From positions 1 through 63,068 of the forward strand of contig NZ_JAFEXF010000017.1 of assembly GCF_016905445.1 (NCBI RefSeq): a DNA stretch of 63,068 nt, read 5' to 3'. This DNA is from Streptomyces sp. G44. Its GTDB lineage: Bacteria; Actinomycetota; Actinomycetes; Streptomycetales; Streptomycetaceae. Both the position numbers and the translations under genes were made by a program. The notes below the pieces were generated by a model, which saw only the letters and a program-made list of their open reading frames with translations, made no database searches and was not told the DNA's origin. Below are positions 62,710-63,068 of the stretch, one piece after another (the first letter of the stretch is position 1; every line of letters starts with the position of its first letter).

Positions 62710-62830
62710 CTCTGACTCCGGTTCCGGTTCCGGTTCCGGTTCCGGTTCCGGTTCCATTTTGGGCTCCGGTTCCATTTTGGGCTCCGGTTCCGGCTTCGGA
62801 CCCAAATCGGGCTCCGGCTCCGGCTCCGTT
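62710..62830. repeat. Hexamer (CCGGTT)-type low-complexity tract
   Basis: Runs of TTCCGG on the plus strand interrupted by CATTTTGGGCTCC blocks. In one minus-strand frame they would encode Glu-Pro repeats upstream of the kinase start; a real coding role is doubtful. Confidence 0.7.
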
Positions 62831-62964
62831 TCCGGTTTCAGCGCCGGTTCTGGCTCCGACTTCGGTGCCGCTTCCCACAGCCCCGGCTCCCGGCCCGGCT
62901 ACGGATCCGATTCCGGCTTCCGCCCCGGCCTCGGCTCCGGCCCCGGCCTCCGCCCCCGCCCCGC

Positions 62965-63068
62965 CTCCGACCCCCCCCCCCAACCCCCACCCCGCCCCCC
63001 CCCCCCACCCACCACCCCCCCCCCCCCCCCCCCCCCCCCCCCCACCCCCACCCCCCCCTCCCCACCCA
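62965..63068. other. Near-pure C tract at window end, probable artefact
   Basis: Ends with long C runs broken by single A, T or G, unlike anything else in the window. On the other strand this is poly-G, a known no-signal artefact of two-colour sequencing, at what is likely a contig edge. No biology should be drawn from it. Confidence 0.8.

Noticed and set aside
62663..62983. Gly/Ala/Thr-rich minus-strand protein upstream of the sensor kinase
   Set aside because: It is the translation of the hexamer tract and the edge low-complexity sequence with no ordered part.

Overview
The window reads as one contiguous piece of a Streptomyces chromosome. The evidence is very high G+C with near-universal G/C at third codon positions, GTG and TTG starts, ATGA/GTGA stop-start overlaps, and a gene order I recognise from the conserved core of Streptomyces chromosomes (panC to nuoD paralogue to folate genes to ftsH-hpt-tilS-dacB-ppa to tipA to alternative ribosomal proteins to an afsR-type regulator). 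I see no rRNA, tRNA, CRISPR array, prophage or insertion sequence. Species-level assignment is not possible from sequence alone.

Layout. 1-3.2 kb: pantothenate synthetase (cut by the window edge) coupled to a Rossmann/DUF2520 protein, a threonine-aldolase-like PLP enzyme and a small protein. 3.3-6.6 kb: an ArsR-type regulator with a strong operator palindrome and a NarL-type two-component pair. 6.7-12.2 kb: a MidA/NDUFAF7-type methyltransferase convergent with a stand-alone NuoD paralogue, then two PH-domain membrane proteins and a coiled-coil membrane protein. 12.3-16.1 kb: an osmoprotectant (OpuB/ProU-type) ABC transporter whose ATPase is divergent from its permeases and binding protein. 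16.1-19.3 kb: an exported/membrane esterase-fold protein and an MprF-like lysyltransferase. 19.4-28.3 kb: folate genes folP-(NTF2-like)-folB-folK-DUF3180 on the plus strand, an aldo/keto reductase, then folE, ftsH, hpt and tilS on the minus strand. 28.5-34.9 kb: zinc metalloprotease, dacB, ppa, threonine/serine exporter and DedA, with a 69-bp tandem hairpin array between the metalloprotease and dacB. 35.1-38.8 kb: tipA with its recognisable promoter, a PadR regulator, a DinB-like protein and an aldehyde dehydrogenase.

38.9-40.8 kb holds an HTH / HATPase / DUF397 triad of the kind associated with Streptomyces development; two of its genes share a 32-bp upstream motif that is 31/32 identical. 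41.1-43.6 kb is a divergent zinc-starvation island: cysteine-free S18, L31, L33, L28 and S14 plus a COG0523 protein around one Zur-box palindrome. 43.7-51.2 kb: lipoprotein, FUSC transporter, DUF2786 protein and an ABC-ATPase/FtsX-type permease pair with an 18-bp palindrome upstream. 51.2-55.1 kb: five copies of a 100-bp element bounded by 13-bp inverted repeats, in two arrays of opposite orientation that bracket an oxidoreductase, a HATPase-LuxR fusion regulator and a small protein. 55.1-62.7 kb: a compact family-A DNA polymerase, a very large AfsR/SARP-type regulator and a sensor kinase. The last ~100 bases are almost pure C and look like an assembly-edge artefact.

The strongest points for follow-up are: the 100-bp inverted-repeat element family; the shared operator-like motif in the HTH/HATPase/DUF397 triad; the NuoD paralogue in which the quinone-binding Tyr is Trp, next to a predicted NuoD arginine methyltransferase; the zinc-island COG0523 protein whose GTPase motifs are all degenerate; and the 69-bp hairpin array downstream of dacB.
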